Shown here: one piece after another, positions 62,909-64,000 of the stretch
How positions within the stretch are numbered: position 1 is the stretch's first letter
How the letters are laid out: each line of letters starts with the position of its first letter
Assembly: GCA_017656185.1 (NCBI GenBank)
Contig: JACDOK010000006.1
Coordinates: 17,106-81,105 of the forward strand
Source: Peptococcaceae bacterium
Lineage (GTDB): Bacteria > Bacillota > Desulfotomaculia > Desulfotomaculales > JACDOK01
Length of the DNA stretch: 64,000 nucleotides
Reading direction: 5' to 3'
The notes under the pieces: generated by a model
The model's input: only the letters and a program-made list of their open reading frames with translations
Database searches by the model: none
What the model was told of the DNA's origin: nothing
Position numbers and translations under genes: made by a program

Positions 62909-63457
62909 TTAATCACTCGTAACCCAGACCTCGAGGCCGTATTCCCGCAGTTTGGCCGCCAAGCGCTCGGCATTGCGGCGTTCGCGAAAGGCTCCCACCT
63001 GTACCCGCCACAAACGGTACCGTTTTTGTTCCTCTTGGCCGGCGGCCATCGCCAGCCGCCGCCTCAGCTCATCCATATTCAGCCAGCGTCCCGGGCAGGC
63101 CGTAACGGCCCCCGTGACTTCATTATGCCCCAGCACCCGTTCCGGTTTGATACCGTACTGCCGGGTCAACTTGGTCAAAAGATGTGTCAATGCCGTCTCT
63201 TGTGCCGGGTAAGATTCCCGTTCCTCCAGGTTGCCGATTACGGCTACCCCGAGGCTGCGGCCGTTCATACCGGCGGCCCGGCAGTGCGCCCCTCGCATGG
63301 TCACCGGCCGTCCCGCCACTACTTGGCCGTCCCGTTCCACCAGGTAATGGTAACCCACATCACGCCATCCCAGGCTTAAATGGTATTGCCGTACCTGCTC
63401 AGCATTCTTCTCCTCAGCCCCGGTGTGGTGGACGATGATGTATTTAACTTGTAGTAT
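62909..63457 (-). CDS. N-acetylmuramoyl-L-alanine amidase (Amidase_2) with C-terminal SPOR-like repeat
   Basis: Extending the supplied ORF upstream in frame gives ILQVKYIIVHHTGAEEKNAEQVRQYHLSLGWRDVGYHYLVERDG; C-terminal WRVQVGAFRERRNAERLAAKLREYGLEVWV. Confidence 0.8.
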   Translation of the reverse strand: MLQVKYIIVHHTGAEEKNAEQVRQYHLSLGWRDVGYHYLVERDGQVVAGRPVTMRGAHCRAAGMNGRSLGVAVIGNLEERESYPAQETALTHLLTKLTRQYGIKPERVLGHNEVTGAVTACPGRWLNMDELRRRLAMAAGQEEQKRYRLWRVQVGAFRERRNAERLAAKLREYGLEVWVTSD

Positions 63458-63554
63458 TGTATCACCTTCCTTTCTTAACTTGCACTAACTCAATTAGTTA
63501 CCCGCAGTCCGCCATCTTGAAGTTCTAGGTTCGAAGAACATACCACCATAAGCA

Positions 63555-63601
63555 CCCAGCACTCAGCAGGGCTTATATCTCGGGCTTATCTGAGTGCTGG
63601 G
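63555..63601. repeat. Dispersed inverted-repeat element (47 nt), close copy of 60057-60103
   Basis: CCCAGCACTCAGCAGGGCTTATATCTCGGGCTTATCTGAGTGCTGGG. Confidence 0.9.
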
Positions 63602-63729
63602 CAGAAAAATGCCCATAAAAACTCTATCCTGTTTATCCTGTTAATCCTGTCGAAAAAAGACCCCAGAGGAATACCTAAACCTCCGATTACAGATTACCAA
63701 TTACTGCTTTTACCGCTTACTGCTTACCG

Positions 63730-63921
63730 TTATACTTCTCCCGCGTCGACGATCTGCCGGGCTTCGTGGACGTCCACCCCGCCCTGGCGGGCCACCACTA
63801 CCGTTAACAGGGCAATTGACTTTTGTAATTCCCTGATTACGGGTTCCAACCGCACCAGGAGGTAAAAAGCAATCACCATCGGAAAACCGAAATTTGCCGC
63901 CAGGCGCAGCAGTTCTTCCAC
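63730..63921 (-). CDS. YvrJ-like small membrane protein
   Basis: NFGFPMVIAFYLLVRLEPVIRELQKSIALLT. Confidence 0.75.
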   Translation of the reverse strand: MEELLRLAANFGFPMVIAFYLLVRLEPVIRELQKSIALLTVVVARQGGVDVHEARQIVDAGEV

Positions 63922-63954
63922 CTTTACTCACCTCCGTTTCGTAGAGTAAAAATA

Positions 63955-64000
63955 CCCAGCACTCAGTGCTGTATAATGATAGGTAGAAGCGCTGAAGTAT
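63955..64000. repeat. CCCAGCACTCAG arm of a further copy, cut by the window end
   Basis: CCCAGCACTCAGTGCTG...; right arm not visible. Confidence 0.6.

Overview
The window is a dense, mostly minus-strand chromosomal segment. Its gene content looks like a Gram-positive (Desulfotomaculum-type) sulfate reducer; this is inferred from genes only. The left end carries housekeeping genes: nadD (partial), a cell-wall amidase, proA, a HIT protein, proB, obg, a Spo0B-like kinase, a D,D-carboxypeptidase, HtrA, HD-GYP and rpoN. From about 11 to 43.5 kb is a sulfur-metabolism island. It contains aprBA, qmoAB and hdrCB (HdrBC in the place of QmoC), four TauE/SafE permeases, two SLC13/ArsB-type permeases, three related CBS-pair proteins, two paralogous histidine kinase/response regulator pairs, a UspA protein and two DUF2292-like small proteins. 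The right part has molybdopterin genes, an OmpR-type two-component system, NfnAB-like genes, a VanX-like fusion, a secreted beta-propeller protein and an amidase/YvrJ pair. The most interesting unexplained items are: (i) a three-copy structured intergenic element between the uspA/DUF2292/TauE genes; (ii) a recurrent TTGTCAYTAC motif, always on the + strand and always intergenic; (iii) an intact IS1634-like transposase homologue that appears to have lost catalytic positions; (iv) a perfect inverted repeat at rpoN; (v) a structured ncRNA candidate at 16.36-16.48 kb; (vi) dispersed hairpin repeats, one of which is translated inside a signal-peptide region; (vii) a putative ATA-start amidase; (viii) a short-chain dehydrogenase remnant with an internal deletion. 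No CRISPR array, rRNA or confident tRNA was seen.
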